Both the position numbers and the translations under genes were made by a program. A stretch of 64,000 nt of DNA from Enteractinococcus coprophilus (lineage in GTDB: Bacteria > Actinomycetota > Actinomycetes > Actinomycetales > Micrococcaceae): positions 62,001-126,000 of the forward strand of contig NZ_VFOU01000004.1 of assembly GCF_006716305.1 (NCBI RefSeq). Direction: 5' to 3'. The notes beneath the pieces were generated by a model, which was not told where the DNA came from, did no database searches, and saw only the letters and a program-made list of their open reading frames with translations. This document shows positions 25,838-35,210 of the stretch, piece after piece (position 1 is the stretch's first letter; each line of letters begins with the position of its first letter).

Positions 25838-27226
25838 ATGTCTACTAACGGCCCAACTCATCCGCACCCCGAGGAACCGGGCTCTCACCAGCCGGGATCT
25901 TACGGCTGGAGCGCTCAGGGACGACCGCCCTACCCGGGGCCATCCCAACCGTCACCGTATCCACCAGCCGGGGGCCCATCGCCATATGCTCCGGTAGCGC
26001 AGCCCGGTACCTTACCGCTGCGACCGTTGACACTCGGGGATTATTTTTCGGGCATGTTCGCCGCGATCCGCAAATCCCCGGGACTGTTTTTTGGTGCAGC
26101 GCTCATCATCGGTGCGATCGCGGCGATTGTCGCGGCCACCGGCGAATTCTTTTTTCTGCGCGCATTTGGCACGACCATAGCGGACCCGACCGCAACGTTT
26201 GATGACATCTTTTCCCGTGGGGGCCTTGGATTCGTTGGGTCTCTCATGCTCTCGCAGTTAGTCCTAATGGTAGGCCAGACCTTTAACTGGGGCATGTACT
26301 CCATCATGATGGGGCGCGGCGCGATCAACATGAAAACCTCGCTCGGTCAAGGTTTTCGTTTGTTGCGCGGCCAGTGGGGCAAGCTCGTTGGGCTGCTGGC
26401 GTTGATGGTGGTTGCCCTCATCGTCGTCTACCTGGTGATGGCACTGCTGCTGGTGTTGGTTGCTGCCATTGCGTTTGCCGGTGGGGAACCGCAAAGCGGT
26501 GGGGCCATCGCGGCGACTATTTTCGCATTCCTGTTGGCCATGGCGATCCCGGGCGTTGTTGCCGTGTTCTTTGCCATCCGCTGGCACCTGATCATCCCGG
26601 CGATGGTCGTCGAAGACATTGGAATTTTCGCGGCACTGCGCCGCTCGTGGGGTCTCACCCGTGGTTATTTCTGGCGTACCTTGGGCATCGCGCTACTATT
26701 TGCTCTCATTCTGGGTATCGTGTCGGCCGTCATCACCGCCCCGCTAAGCTTCATCAGCCAGTTCGTGCTGATGTCGGCCGGCACCGAGGGCGAACTGCTT
26801 AGCTCGATGCTCATCATCACCCTTATCATTACCGCTGTGACCTCGCTGGTGAGTTTCATCGTGACCAACATGGGCGTACTAATCTCGATTATGTTCTACT
26901 ACGACTATCGCTTCCGCAAAGAGGGTCTGGGACTGAGCTTCCAACACCTAGCCGCCCAACACGCCAGCGGTTCAGTCGCCGATCGATTCGACACCTCCGG
27001 ACAGCAGGGGCCGGCCGCTCCCGACGAGACCAACGATTTGATTCCAGGACGCTTCACCCCCGCGACCGCCACCCAAACACCACAGAACAATCCATATGGT
27101 CAGCCTCCACAATTTGGTGGCGGTTATCCACCGAGTCAATATCCACCATATTCAGGTCCCGCTGGACCGACTGATCCGTCGGGGCCACCTCAAATGCCAC
27201 CAACCCCACCGGGGCCGCGTGCATGA
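25838..27226 (+). CDS. Multi-pass membrane protein, first gene of the MoxR/DUF58 set
   Basis: A 462-residue protein with a Pro/Gly/Ser-rich N-terminus (1-65), six or so membrane segments between about 78 and 365, and a Pro/Gln/Gly-rich C-terminal tail. It starts LTLGDYFSGMFAAIRKSP after the disordered leader, a pattern of actinobacterial integral membrane proteins annotated as glycerophosphodiester phosphodiesterase membrane-domain-like. No catalytic domain accompanies it, so the function is unknown. GAGGAG lies six bases before the ATG. Its stop overlaps the next start (ATGA), and it is divergent from mtrA. Confidence 0.82.
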   Translation: MSTNGPTHPHPEEPGSHQPGSYGWSAQGRPPYPGPSQPSPYPPAGGPSPYAPVAQPGTLPLRPLTLGDYFSGMFAAIRKSPGLFFGAALIIGAIAAIVAATGEFFFLRAFGTTIADPTATFDDIFSRGGLGFVGSLMLSQLVLMVGQTFNWGMYSIMMGRGAINMKTSLGQGFRLLRGQWGKLVGLLALMVVALIVVYLVMALLLVLVAAIAFAGGEPQSGGAIAATIFAFLLAMAIPGVVAVFFAIRWHLIIPAMVVEDIGIFAALRRSWGLTRGYFWRTLGIALLFALILGIVSAVITAPLSFISQFVLMSAGTEGELLSSMLIITLIITAVTSLVSFIVTNMGVLISIMFYYDYRFRKEGLGLSFQHLAAQHASGSVADRFDTSGQQGPAAPDETNDLIPGRFTPATATQTPQNNPYGQPPQFGGGYPPSQYPPYSGPAGPTDPSGPPQMPPTPPGPRA

Positions 27227-27867
27227 CGTCCATTCCTTGGACGCCCGATGACGACGACGCCCGACGTCTACTTGATGAACGGATCGACTCCTACGACGTC
27301 GACCCCACCGGGATGAGCTGGTGGGAACGTGTGTTGCAGTGGCTCAATGATGCCTTGAAACTCAACGTCGATGTCTCCGGAACGGGCAATCTCGTCACTC
27401 TAGGTTTCCTCGTTCTCGCCGTGGTTGTCTTGGCGTTTTTGCTGTTTCGCTTTTTTCGTCCGTCGGTCTCCCCCAGCCAGGACGCCGATGAGCTGTTGGT
27501 CGACCCCAGTATTTCAGCGGCCCAGTACCTCGACCAGGCACGCCAACTCCTGGCAGCCAAGCAGCTTGACCAGGCCTATCTGCAGGCCTATCGCGCCATG
27601 GTACGCGCCGCCTCCGAACGGGAACTCACCGAGGTCACCCCGGCCACGACCGCCACCGTGTTTGGCTGGTCACTGGGCGGCGTCTTGCCTGCGTATCGCA
27701 CCGCGATCCATGAGGCTTCAGAAAAATTCAATGAGATTAGCTACGGTAGCGCCCACCCATCACAACAAGCCACTGAATCCATCGTGCATCTGGCCGCCAC
27801 GGTGGCCGTGGCTACACCGACCACGCCACACCCGCACCAGAACCCGGCCAGGTTGATGCCGCGATGA
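27223..27867 (+). CDS. DUF4129 domain protein
   Basis: A 214-residue protein with one membrane helix at about 47-70, preceded by a short SWWERVLQWLNDAL segment. A cytoplasmic C-terminal region (ARQLLAAKQLDQAYLQAYRAMVRAA, TVFGWSLGGVLPAY) matches the DUF4129 family. DUF4129 proteins are regularly encoded with MoxR ATPases and DUF58 proteins; a transglutaminase-like partner is often fused or adjacent but is absent here. It overlaps both neighbours by four bases, pointing to coupled translation. Confidence 0.85.
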   Translation: MTSIPWTPDDDDARRLLDERIDSYDVDPTGMSWWERVLQWLNDALKLNVDVSGTGNLVTLGFLVLAVVVLAFLLFRFFRPSVSPSQDADELLVDPSISAAQYLDQARQLLAAKQLDQAYLQAYRAMVRAASERELTEVTPATTATVFGWSLGGVLPAYRTAIHEASEKFNEISYGSAHPSQQATESIVHLAATVAVATPTTPHPHQNPARLMPR

Positions 27868-29060
27868 CCCAACAACGTCGCAGAACAGGGCTCGTGCTGC
27901 TCGTCTCGCTCATCATCGCCGTCTGGTTGGCGGTCATGGTGTGGATTGCACTGCAACCGCAGCGCGCCGACGGAAGTCTCGGCATCGACGATCAAACCGA
28001 CGACGGGGCAGCCGCGCTGACCAGTGTGCTTACCGATTATGGGATTGCGGTGCGGCCGGCCCAGTCGATGACGCAATTGCGTTCCGAACTCCAACGCCAC
28101 CCCGACGCCACGGTGTTATTTCACGATAAATACCAGGCCATGTCCTCCGCCTCCTACGAGCGCCTCGCCGAATTAGCGCAGCTGGTGCCCGCCGAGCAAC
28201 GAGTTTTTGCCGGGGTGACGGACTCGCAACAGCTCGACCTAGTCAGCGGGGTATACGAGACCCGAAACGTCGGTTTCGTAGAGCACCTCGAAGCTGGTCC
28301 CAGCTGCCAGCTTGGCGCAGCCCAAGAAGCCGACGCCATCGGCGGGTTCCGTCAAGGTGTCGTCATTGACGACGATGCCCTGGGGTGTTTCGCGGTCGTC
28401 GATGACTCAACCGGCCAGTCCGAGCCAGCCTACGCCTTTGCTGAAAGTACCGAAGGGTCGATCATTTTTGCCGACTGGCGGATGCTCTCTAATGCGGGGC
28501 TGTATGACAACGGCACCGCAACCCTTGCCCTGTGGACGCTAGGCCGGGCCGATACCGTGATTTGGTTTCAACCTGATTTCCAGTTTGACCCGGATACTGA
28601 CGGCAAGCTTTCGCCGGTCCAATTGCCCGACTGGGCTCGGATGGGTATCGTCTGGGCGGTCATTGTCACCGGCATCTGGTTGTTTTATCGCGGACGACGC
28701 ACCGGCCCCGTAATCGTCGAGCCCTTACCTGCCGAAGTCCCTGCGGCTGAAACCACAGTGGGCCGCGGACGGATGTATGCCAAAACTAAACAACGGCGTC
28801 ACGCCCTGGGCACCATTCAACAGGCATCGCTTGCCTGCCTGGCACGATTGCTGCGCCTGGGTGTCCAGGCATCGCCCGATGCGATTCTACACGAAACCGC
28901 ATCGCAGTTGGCCATGCCACGTACCGATGTGCAACGGCTTTATACCCCGCCCACCGATCAGCTGAGCACACACGAATTCGTGGCCTGGGCCAATCAGTTA
29001 CAAGACCTCGAACATCAGGTGCGTGACCGTCTCAGCACGCCAACAAAGGAGTCCTCGTGA
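27864..29060 (+). CDS. DUF4350 domain membrane protein
   Basis: A 398-residue protein with membrane helices at about 10-30 and 265-282 that flank an extracytoplasmic domain containing the DUF4350 features (DDGAAALTSVLTDYGIAV, VIDDDALGCFAVVDD, IIFADWRMLSN). This fold is thought to resemble a glutamine-amidotransferase-like domain and in the MoxR context may act as an accessory of the chaperone system. A helical C-terminal tail is cytoplasmic. It overlaps its neighbours by four bases on each side. Confidence 0.85.
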   Translation: MTQQRRRTGLVLLVSLIIAVWLAVMVWIALQPQRADGSLGIDDQTDDGAAALTSVLTDYGIAVRPAQSMTQLRSELQRHPDATVLFHDKYQAMSSASYERLAELAQLVPAEQRVFAGVTDSQQLDLVSGVYETRNVGFVEHLEAGPSCQLGAAQEADAIGGFRQGVVIDDDALGCFAVVDDSTGQSEPAYAFAESTEGSIIFADWRMLSNAGLYDNGTATLALWTLGRADTVIWFQPDFQFDPDTDGKLSPVQLPDWARMGIVWAVIVTGIWLFYRGRRTGPVIVEPLPAEVPAAETTVGRGRMYAKTKQRRHALGTIQQASLACLARLLRLGVQASPDAILHETASQLAMPRTDVQRLYTPPTDQLSTHEFVAWANQLQDLEHQVRDRLSTPTKESS

Positions 29061-30010
29061 ATACCACCACCCGCCCCGATCTCAACCACGTCCGAGAAGA
29101 GGTCGCCAAAGCCGTGGTCGGGCAAGACCACGCCGTCACTTCGCTGCTCATCGGATTGCTTGCCGAGGGACACGTGCTGCTAGAAGGGGTGCCCGGGGTG
29201 GCTAAAACGCTGGTAGTACGCAGCCTCTCGGAGGCCATGGACTTGCGCAACACGCGCGTGCAGTTCACCCCGGATTTGATGCCCGGTGATGTGACCGGGT
29301 CATTGATTTATGACTCCTCGACCGCTGAGTTCCGCTTCCGCGAGGGACCGGTGTTCACCAACCTCATGTTGGCCGATGAGATCAACCGAACGCCGCCGAA
29401 AACGCAGGCCGCGCTGCTCGAAGCGATGGAAGAACACCAAGTCTCAGTCGATGGCACGACCTATCCGTTACCCGAGCCGTTCATGGTGATCGCCACCCAG
29501 AACCCGATCGAATACGAGGGCACCTATCCCCTGCCTGAAGCCCAGTTGGATCGGTTTATGCTCAAGGTCAGACTCGACCTGCCCTCCCGTGAAGAAGAAC
29601 TCGAGATTCTTCATCGGCACGCGACCGGCTTCCGTCCAACCGATCTGGCACAGGCCGGGCTAAAAGCGGTTGCCGATGCCGCCACGATCGAGGCTGCTCG
29701 GGCGGAGATCGCCCAGGTGAGAACTTCCACCGAGGTGTTGCGGTATATTGTCGAACTTATTCACGCGACCCGAAATTCGCCATCCTTTCAAATAGGTGTC
29801 TCCCCGCGCGGGTCCACGGCACTGATGAAAACCGCAAAGGCCTGGGCCTGGCTGGTGGGACGAGATTTCATTACTCCCGACGACGTTCAGGCCCTGTTGT
29901 TACCTTGTTTGCGCCACCGAGTATCGTTACGACCAGAAGCCGAGATGGACGGAGTGAGCATTGACCAAGTGTTGAGCGGTCTGATAGCATCCGTTCCGGT
30001 GCCGCGGTAA
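29057..30010 (+). CDS. MoxR-family AAA+ ATPase
   Basis: A 317-residue AAA+ protein with Walker A GVPGVAKT (44-51), Walker B LMLADEINR, sensor MVIATQNPIEYEGTYPLPEAQLDRF, and the C-terminal lid. MoxR ATPases act as chaperones in maturation of metal-cofactor or envelope complexes, usually with a DUF58/VWA partner, which is the next gene. Start overlaps DUF4350 by four bases; its stop shares a base with the DUF58 start. Confidence 0.95.
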   Translation: MNTTTRPDLNHVREEVAKAVVGQDHAVTSLLIGLLAEGHVLLEGVPGVAKTLVVRSLSEAMDLRNTRVQFTPDLMPGDVTGSLIYDSSTAEFRFREGPVFTNLMLADEINRTPPKTQAALLEAMEEHQVSVDGTTYPLPEPFMVIATQNPIEYEGTYPLPEAQLDRFMLKVRLDLPSREEELEILHRHATGFRPTDLAQAGLKAVADAATIEAARAEIAQVRTSTEVLRYIVELIHATRNSPSFQIGVSPRGSTALMKTAKAWAWLVGRDFITPDDVQALLLPCLRHRVSLRPEAEMDGVSIDQVLSGLIASVPVPR

Positions 30011-31302
30011 TGTTTGTCTCGCTGCGTTTCATATGGCTGGCCGTAGCCGGGTTCATTCCCATGATCCTGTGGCCGAATTGGGGCACCGTTTTTATTCTGC
30101 TGCTGTTCTTGGGTGTACTACTTTGCCTCGACCTGTTCCTGACCCCCTCACCGCGAGCCGTTACGATCCGACGCAGTGACAATACGCCGGTGCGGTTCGA
30201 TGAGTCGCTGGAAGTGTGGGTCGAAATATCAAATCGTGCAGCTCGCACAATGCGGGGACTCATTCGTGATGGTTGGCAGCCATCAGCCCGTAATACTCAG
30301 CCCGAACATCGTCTACACGTCGAGCCCGGCGGCTCTCAACGGTTCTCGTCGGTGTTGACCCCAGGCCGACGCGGAACGCTACGTACCCGAAAATTGACGG
30401 TTCGCACATACGGACCCCTGGGTCTGGGCGGTCGACAGCATACCCATCAGCATGAGGGCGAAGTAACCGTCGTTCCGCCTTTTCGTTCGCGTCGACACCT
30501 CCCGTCTCGGATTCAGCAACTGCGTGAGATTGAGGGACGTTCAGCGGTCCACAGGCCAGGAGCTGGACATGAATTTGATGCCTTGCGGGAATATGTACTG
30601 GGTGATGACGTGCGGACGATCGATTGGCGAGCGTCCGCCCGGTCGGATACCTTAATCGTACGGACCTATTGTCCCGAACGTGACCGTCGCGTTGTGGTGG
30701 TACTGGATTCCTCACGGGCTTCTGCGGTTCGAGTGGGCGACGAGACCCGATTCGATGCAGGCATTGAAGTGGCTTTATTTATTGCGGCTTTGGCCAATGC
30801 CGGTGGAGATCGGGTGGATCTGCTAACACTAGATCAAAGTATTCGCGCTCGATCCTCTTCCGAAGACAAAGGCCATCTGCTGCATCGAATGGCGACTGCC
30901 CTTTCACAAGTCTTTCCTCGACTTTTGGCCGCAGACTGGACCATTCTTCCGCCCGAAGTTTCGAAGATTACTCGCCAGAGAGCTTTAATTGTGTTGGTTA
31001 CCCCATTAGACTCGGCGGCCATTGAAGAAGGTCTCATCCCGATTCTTCCGGTTCTCACTCGTCATCACGTAGTACTGATAGCCGCGGTAGCAGATCCAGA
31101 ACTCGAAGACATGGTCGCCCAGCGGACAACTTCTGATGATGTGTATATCGCAGCGAGTGCTGAAGCTCAGAAGCAGCGAAATCGCAAGATGATTCAGCTG
31201 CTGAATCGCTATGGTGCAGAGGTTATTGAAGCCCTGCCGGCCGCTCTTCCCCTGGCTGTAGGAGACGCTTACCTACGACTAAAGGCTGCAGGACGCCTAT
31301 AG
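30010..31302 (+). CDS. DUF58 (VWA-like) membrane protein
   Basis: A 430-residue protein with two N-terminal membrane helices (about 5-20 and 24-42), a beta-rich middle, and the DUF58 signature HEFDALREYVLGDDVRTIDWRAS region with a following VWA-like fold (RVVVVLDSSRASAV). DUF58 proteins pair with MoxR ATPases. In many actinobacteria the set continues with SpoIIM-like and RDD-family genes; here a DUF222-HNH gene on the opposite strand follows instead, 21 bases after the stop. Confidence 0.93.
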   Translation: MFVSLRFIWLAVAGFIPMILWPNWGTVFILLLFLGVLLCLDLFLTPSPRAVTIRRSDNTPVRFDESLEVWVEISNRAARTMRGLIRDGWQPSARNTQPEHRLHVEPGGSQRFSSVLTPGRRGTLRTRKLTVRTYGPLGLGGRQHTHQHEGEVTVVPPFRSRRHLPSRIQQLREIEGRSAVHRPGAGHEFDALREYVLGDDVRTIDWRASARSDTLIVRTYCPERDRRVVVVLDSSRASAVRVGDETRFDAGIEVALFIAALANAGGDRVDLLTLDQSIRARSSSEDKGHLLHRMATALSQVFPRLLAADWTILPPEVSKITRQRALIVLVTPLDSAAIEEGLIPILPVLTRHHVVLIAAVADPELEDMVAQRTTSDDVYIAASAEAQKQRNRKMIQLLNRYGAEVIEALPAALPLAVGDAYLRLKAAGRL

Positions 31303-31323
31303 CCTTCTATCACGGCAAGGTCG

Positions 31324-33456
31324 TTATATTGCCCAGTACATATTCCGTAGCAGCGGCTGGGTGGGGTCGAGCCAGGGTGCGGGTTGGAAGAAATGGGTGG
31401 CGTTGAGGGTGCGGATCGTCCATTTGCCGTTGTGCACGGCCGCATGGTGGAAGGCACACAGGCTAATCGCGTTTTCTACGTCAGTCAGCCCGCCGAGTTC
31501 CCAAGGTCGCAGGTGGTGGATCTGGCACCACGCAGCAATGATCGTGCAACCCGGGGCTTGGCACCCGCGGTCACGGGCTAAAATAGCGCGACGTTGGGCC
31601 GGAGTGAAAGTCCGATAGGTTCGCCGTTGGTTGAGCACACTGTGGTGATGATTCCAGATTTGACCGACCAGCTGGCTGTCACAGGCTAGTTTTTCGGCAT
31701 CTTTGGGATGTAACGCCCCGATGTTCAGCGCCTCCGAAATATACCCGGTCCAGGGTGGTGGGCTGCTCCCAAAAACATGGTTGGGATCTCTACACAGAGC
31801 AGCAGGATTGTCGGGGTTTGGGCGTTTAAGCACCGTCGGCACCACTCCATGAGGACCGCGGGGTCTTCGGACGTCTTCAGGGATCGCGCCAATCCCCAGC
31901 GTCTGGTAGGCAGTTTCAACATCCTGGACGATCACCAGGGTTGCATCTGCGCCGTGGGATCTTTTCAGTTGTAATTCGTCCGGCGCCATACTGAAAATGG
32001 CGTGGAACACGCCCACCAGAATGGCAGTGACCAACTGCCCTGGGGTGAGTTGCTCGATAGCATCGAGGTCTTTTCGAGCTGTGGTATTGCCCTGGTCGTC
32101 TTCAGCCACAGCCGCTGCCGGATCACGATCAGTACTCAGATCGTCCAGCGTGGCCATATTCATCGGAAGGTCCGATTCGAGATCATCAAATAAGCGTTTA
32201 TGGTCGTCGGTGCGCGTACTGTCGTCAACCGGTTCCCCTGGCTGCGTGGCGCTATGGGCGCTATCCTCTGACGTAAAGTTAGTGTCCTTATCCTCTGAGG
32301 TAGTCGAGTGATCACTGGTTGGCGTTTCCTGCTCGTCTTCACGATCATGAGCGGGGTTGTACAGCCATTCCGTGTAGGCCCCATCAGGTTTGAGGGGCGC
32401 TCCGTTGCGATTCAGCTGATTAACAACGAGATGCTTGTACTTGGCATAGATGTCCGGGGTGGCATGCATCCAAATTTTTCCAGATCCGTCAGCGTAGCCC
32501 TGATCGCGGAGTACATTGTCGGCTTTCTTGCGCAAAGTCTGGGCTATAGGCGGCCCATCGGCGTCGAGAGCGTGCGCAATCTTATCCGCCCAGCGACGTC
32601 GAGCAGCGTTGAATGCATCCGGGTTCGAAGCTTCAGATGCTTCCACTAGAGTTGATTCGAATTCACGCAGCACGGCGTCTTTGTCATCGTGGGACGCGGT
32701 GGTTTTGCGCACATACTGGGTTAGATCTTGATCGAGCCACACGATCCGGTCTACATTCTCGGCAGGAATGGTGCCATCTTTAAATGCTTGAGCAAGTTTC
32801 AATAACTTTGGCTGATGAACGCCCATTGTTGGGTCCTGACCGGGATTCCACGTGACATAGGGCATCCGGTCATGAATCTTCTTGGTTGTTTGTCCAGAAA
32901 AACGTAGAACTTCTTTGAAATACGCCGTACTGTCGCGGAAAGCTTGGACGCCTTCCGGGGTTCCCAGATATTCCGGCTGTTTGAAAAATACGGGTTGTAA
33001 GTGCCGAGCGAAGCCGGTGACCATCGCGTCATGAGCGTGCTGGATTCCACGCACCATCTGAGCGATAAAAGGAATAGCATCGTGTTGATTCTCTGGCGGA
33101 GCCGGCAGTGGCCGCGGCGCGATGATGGGGTTGCCGTCAACGTCTGTAGGATCATCCTCACCACTGGCTGCCTGACGTAGAGCGTCCATGGGGGCGGGAC
33201 TGTCTGTGGCATCAGCATCACTATTTCCGCTGCCTGCTTGTGGCTGGTGACCAGACCAGTCCGCACCGGAGGCTCGTCGATATTGGGCAAACTCATAGGC
33301 GGTGCCGGGATCCGCCATCCGCTGTGACAATTTCTGTTGCGCCACAGCCGTGAGGTAGGTCAACTGCCCAATGCTTAGGTCGTCTAGTCCCTCGAGATTA
33401 ATCTCGGCTGGCATCGGCACGGCGATTCCGAGGTCCGGAAGTGCGGTGGAAGCCAT
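31324..33456 (-). CDS. DUF222 domain HNH endonuclease (13E12-type)
   Basis: A 710-residue protein with an N-terminal DUF222-type helical region, a long acidic low-complexity stretch (about 395-440, rich in Asp, Thr, Ser), and a C-terminal HNH nuclease motif (RDRGCQAPGC, CQIHHLRPWELGGLTDVENA, LCAFHH). Such proteins occur in many copies in actinobacterial genomes (the mycobacterial 13E12 family); their biological role is uncertain. The length is large for the family because of the acidic insert. A promoter candidate lies at 33564-33592. No flanking repeats or transposase were seen. Confidence 0.9.
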   Translation of the reverse strand: MASTALPDLGIAVPMPAEINLEGLDDLSIGQLTYLTAVAQQKLSQRMADPGTAYEFAQYRRASGADWSGHQPQAGSGNSDADATDSPAPMDALRQAASGEDDPTDVDGNPIIAPRPLPAPPENQHDAIPFIAQMVRGIQHAHDAMVTGFARHLQPVFFKQPEYLGTPEGVQAFRDSTAYFKEVLRFSGQTTKKIHDRMPYVTWNPGQDPTMGVHQPKLLKLAQAFKDGTIPAENVDRIVWLDQDLTQYVRKTTASHDDKDAVLREFESTLVEASEASNPDAFNAARRRWADKIAHALDADGPPIAQTLRKKADNVLRDQGYADGSGKIWMHATPDIYAKYKHLVVNQLNRNGAPLKPDGAYTEWLYNPAHDREDEQETPTSDHSTTSEDKDTNFTSEDSAHSATQPGEPVDDSTRTDDHKRLFDDLESDLPMNMATLDDLSTDRDPAAAVAEDDQGNTTARKDLDAIEQLTPGQLVTAILVGVFHAIFSMAPDELQLKRSHGADATLVIVQDVETAYQTLGIGAIPEDVRRPRGPHGVVPTVLKRPNPDNPAALCRDPNHVFGSSPPPWTGYISEALNIGALHPKDAEKLACDSQLVGQIWNHHHSVLNQRRTYRTFTPAQRRAILARDRGCQAPGCTIIAAWCQIHHLRPWELGGLTDVENAISLCAFHHAAVHNGKWTIRTLNATHFFQPAPWLDPTQPLLRNMYWAI

Positions 33457-33825
33457 CGGCGCATCCTCTCAACGAGACATCGGAAGCAAAAAGCCTAGGA
33501 GAAAAACATCCTCGGAGATAACAAGGGAGAAATCAGAAACAGTGGTGAACGACTAGTAGCCCTATTCTACCTGTCGACCTGATGACAAGCAACGACTTAT
33601 ACTGCTTTGTTTAACACTTTAGGGCAGTTAAAGTCGTCTTATACATCGTTTTTTGTTATATCATTAGGCGTGTTGCTATTATTGTGGACAATTGTGTTCG
33701 ACACTTCGAATCATCCACAAGTCCGAGGACACGGTTGTCAGCAAACTGCAGAGTGGCTAGCAGGGGGTCGTGTGTCACAGGTCAGCAGAGCCCTAACCTC
33801 GCGGTTCATCCTCATTATGAACATG
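33457..33825. other. Gene-free stretch upstream of the HNH gene
   Basis: About 370 bases, AT-rich in the middle (33590-33690), with no ORF that resembles a protein. It holds a minus-strand promoter candidate for the HNH gene and, at its far end, abuts the terminator of the MetE-like gene. An A/G-rich stretch on the plus strand (33480-33540) lies in the HNH leader. I see no RNA gene. Confidence 0.5.
33564..33592 (-). promoter_or_regulatory. Candidate promoter of the DUF222-HNH gene
   Basis: On the minus strand -35 TTGCTT (33592-33587), a 17-base spacer, and -10 TAGAAT (33569-33564). The -10 matches five of six consensus positions. It implies a leader of about 100 bases before the ATG at 33456. 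Confidence 0.4.
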
Positions 33826-33861
33826 AAAAAGCGCTGCCCCAGTGGCTTTCCGCTGTGGCAG
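33826..33861 (-). terminator. Intrinsic terminator after the MetE-like gene
   Basis: On the minus strand CTGCCACAGCGG, loop AAAG, CCACTGGGGCAG form a 12-bp stem with one mismatch and one G-T pair, then CGC and TTTTT. It begins 30 bases after the stop at 33891 and should end the desulfurase-mnmA-aroQ-MetE-like transcript. Confidence 0.75.
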
Positions 33862-33890
33862 TGCGATCGGTCCGAAAAAATGTGCCGCAG

Positions 33891-34868
33891 CTAGAGGCTA
33901 CCCGCATATCCGGCTGCGTGATCAGCGACCGTTTGTAACGCTTCCAAACCGGATCCGACAGCGATCTCAGGTGCTGCATTGAATTTCTGCACCAACCGCA
34001 CATGCTCGAGGCAGACCGGATCTAAACCCCAGTCCAAGTACTGCTGAATCAGCTCTTCGGCGTAGCGTTCTGGGTCGCTTCGACGTTGTAGCTGTAGAGC
34101 AACCGGTCGCCCGGCTCCCACCAGCGCGTCAATAAGCTCCCAAACCTGTTCTGTGCGTTGGCTGCGTCCGACTGGCCAGCTCAGCGCAATGGAACCGACC
34201 TGCGCGGCAGAACGTAGCGTCTCGAACGGTGTTTCAAGAAAAATTTCTGCATCCAGGCCTTCGGTCAGTTGCCAATACGAGCGAATCTCACTGACGTCAA
34301 CGGCCCGTTCTACGTCTGCGCCTGAGACTGTACGAATCCTGCCATTGACGACGTCGTGCGCACGTTGTTCTTCGACGAATACGCTAACGCGTGCACCTAA
34401 CACATCGTGGATGCGACGAATCAGATCGGCTACCCCTTCGACCCAGACAGCCGCAACATCGGCGCGAGCACCAGCATCGCGTAAGATGCGCTGACCCGAT
34501 GGCAACATGGCGTCGACCAACAGAGAGACAGGGCCGAGCAAACGCACCGAGACGGCCGGGACGTCGGCGCCGGCAGCGACATCGGCCATGGCCTGGATGA
34601 TGGAGTTGCGGTGCGAGATGGCGCGTAACTGATCGGCGGCGTTGATTCGACTTCCGCGTTGCAGTTGCCACCCGTAGGGGCGCAATTCGAAGGGCAGGCT
34701 CAGATTGGCAACAACTTTACCGAGCCCGCGGGCGTGTGGACCGACGTCAGGCAGTTCAGCCAGTGCTGGGATATGGGGCGCACCAAGCTCGTTGAGCTGC
34801 AGCGCGTAGACCGCATGCGGGTCGGTGCCGGAAAATGTCCCATCGACCACGCCGATGGGGTGGGTCAC
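33891..34868 (-). CDS. MetE-barrel-like protein (Rv3015c type), probably not a methionine synthase
   Basis: A 325-residue protein resembling the actinobacterial family related to the C-terminal barrel of cobalamin-independent methionine synthase and uroporphyrinogen decarboxylase (GTFSGTDPHAVYALQLNELG, HIPALAELPDVG, RPYGWQLQRGSR). The His-x-Cys zinc site of MetE is not present: the only cysteine visible is near the C-terminus (DPVCLEHVR). The catalytic function is therefore unknown. It overlaps the chorismate mutase gene by four bases. Mycobacterium has the homolog near mnmA and the desulfurase, as here. A terminator follows. Confidence 0.78.
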   Translation of the reverse strand: MTHPIGVVDGTFSGTDPHAVYALQLNELGAPHIPALAELPDVGPHARGLGKVVANLSLPFELRPYGWQLQRGSRINAADQLRAISHRNSIIQAMADVAAGADVPAVSVRLLGPVSLLVDAMLPSGQRILRDAGARADVAAVWVEGVADLIRRIHDVLGARVSVFVEEQRAHDVVNGRIRTVSGADVERAVDVSEIRSYWQLTEGLDAEIFLETPFETLRSAAQVGSIALSWPVGRSQRTEQVWELIDALVGAGRPVALQLQRRSDPERYAEELIQQYLDWGLDPVCLEHVRLVQKFNAAPEIAVGSGLEALQTVADHAAGYAGSL

Positions 34869-35200
34869 CGCTGCTCCTGTGAAATGGCTTTATGGTGGCG
34901 GATGACTTCTTCGATGATGAAGTTCAAGAACTTTTCGGCAAAGACGGGATCCAGTTCGGCGTCGCGGCTCAGGTCGTGCAGCCGTTTGATTTGTGCCTTT
35001 TCCCGTTCCGGGTCGGACGGTGGCAGATTGTGGCGGGCTTTGAGTTGGCCAACTTTTTGGGTGCATTTGAACCGTTCGGCCAGCAGATACACCAGGGTTG
35101 CATCAATATTGTCGATGCTGGAGCGAATGGATAACAGTTCATCCAGGATGACCGGATCGGTTTTGCCCGTCAATGACGACGCCGTGGAATCATAAATCAT
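34865..35200 (-). CDS. AroQ-type chorismate mutase
   Basis: A 111-residue all-helical protein of the chorismate mutase type II fold (LDELLSIRSSIDNIDATLVYLL, RFKCTQKVGQLKARHNLPPSDPEREK, FLNFIIEEVIRHHK), which converts chorismate to prephenate for Phe/Tyr synthesis. Active-site Arg and Lys positions (IRSSID, ERF, QLKA, DPER) are in place. No other aromatic amino-acid gene is near. It lies ten bases after mnmA and overlaps the MetE-like start by four bases, so it is translated as part of the mnmA transcript. Confidence 0.88.
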   Translation of the reverse strand: MIYDSTASSLTGKTDPVILDELLSIRSSIDNIDATLVYLLAERFKCTQKVGQLKARHNLPPSDPEREKAQIKRLHDLSRDAELDPVFAEKFLNFIIEEVIRHHKAISQEQR

Positions 35201-35210
35201 GGTTCTTAGT

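Noticed and set aside
25630-25839. 70 extra codons at the N-terminus of MtrA
   Set aside because: They do not resemble a receiver domain and the TTG with AAGGAAG at 25629 gives the normal family length.
33607-33938. Plus-strand ORFs in the gap before the MetE-like gene
   Set aside because: They span a terminator hairpin and AT-rich spacer, have no ribosome binding site and resemble no protein.
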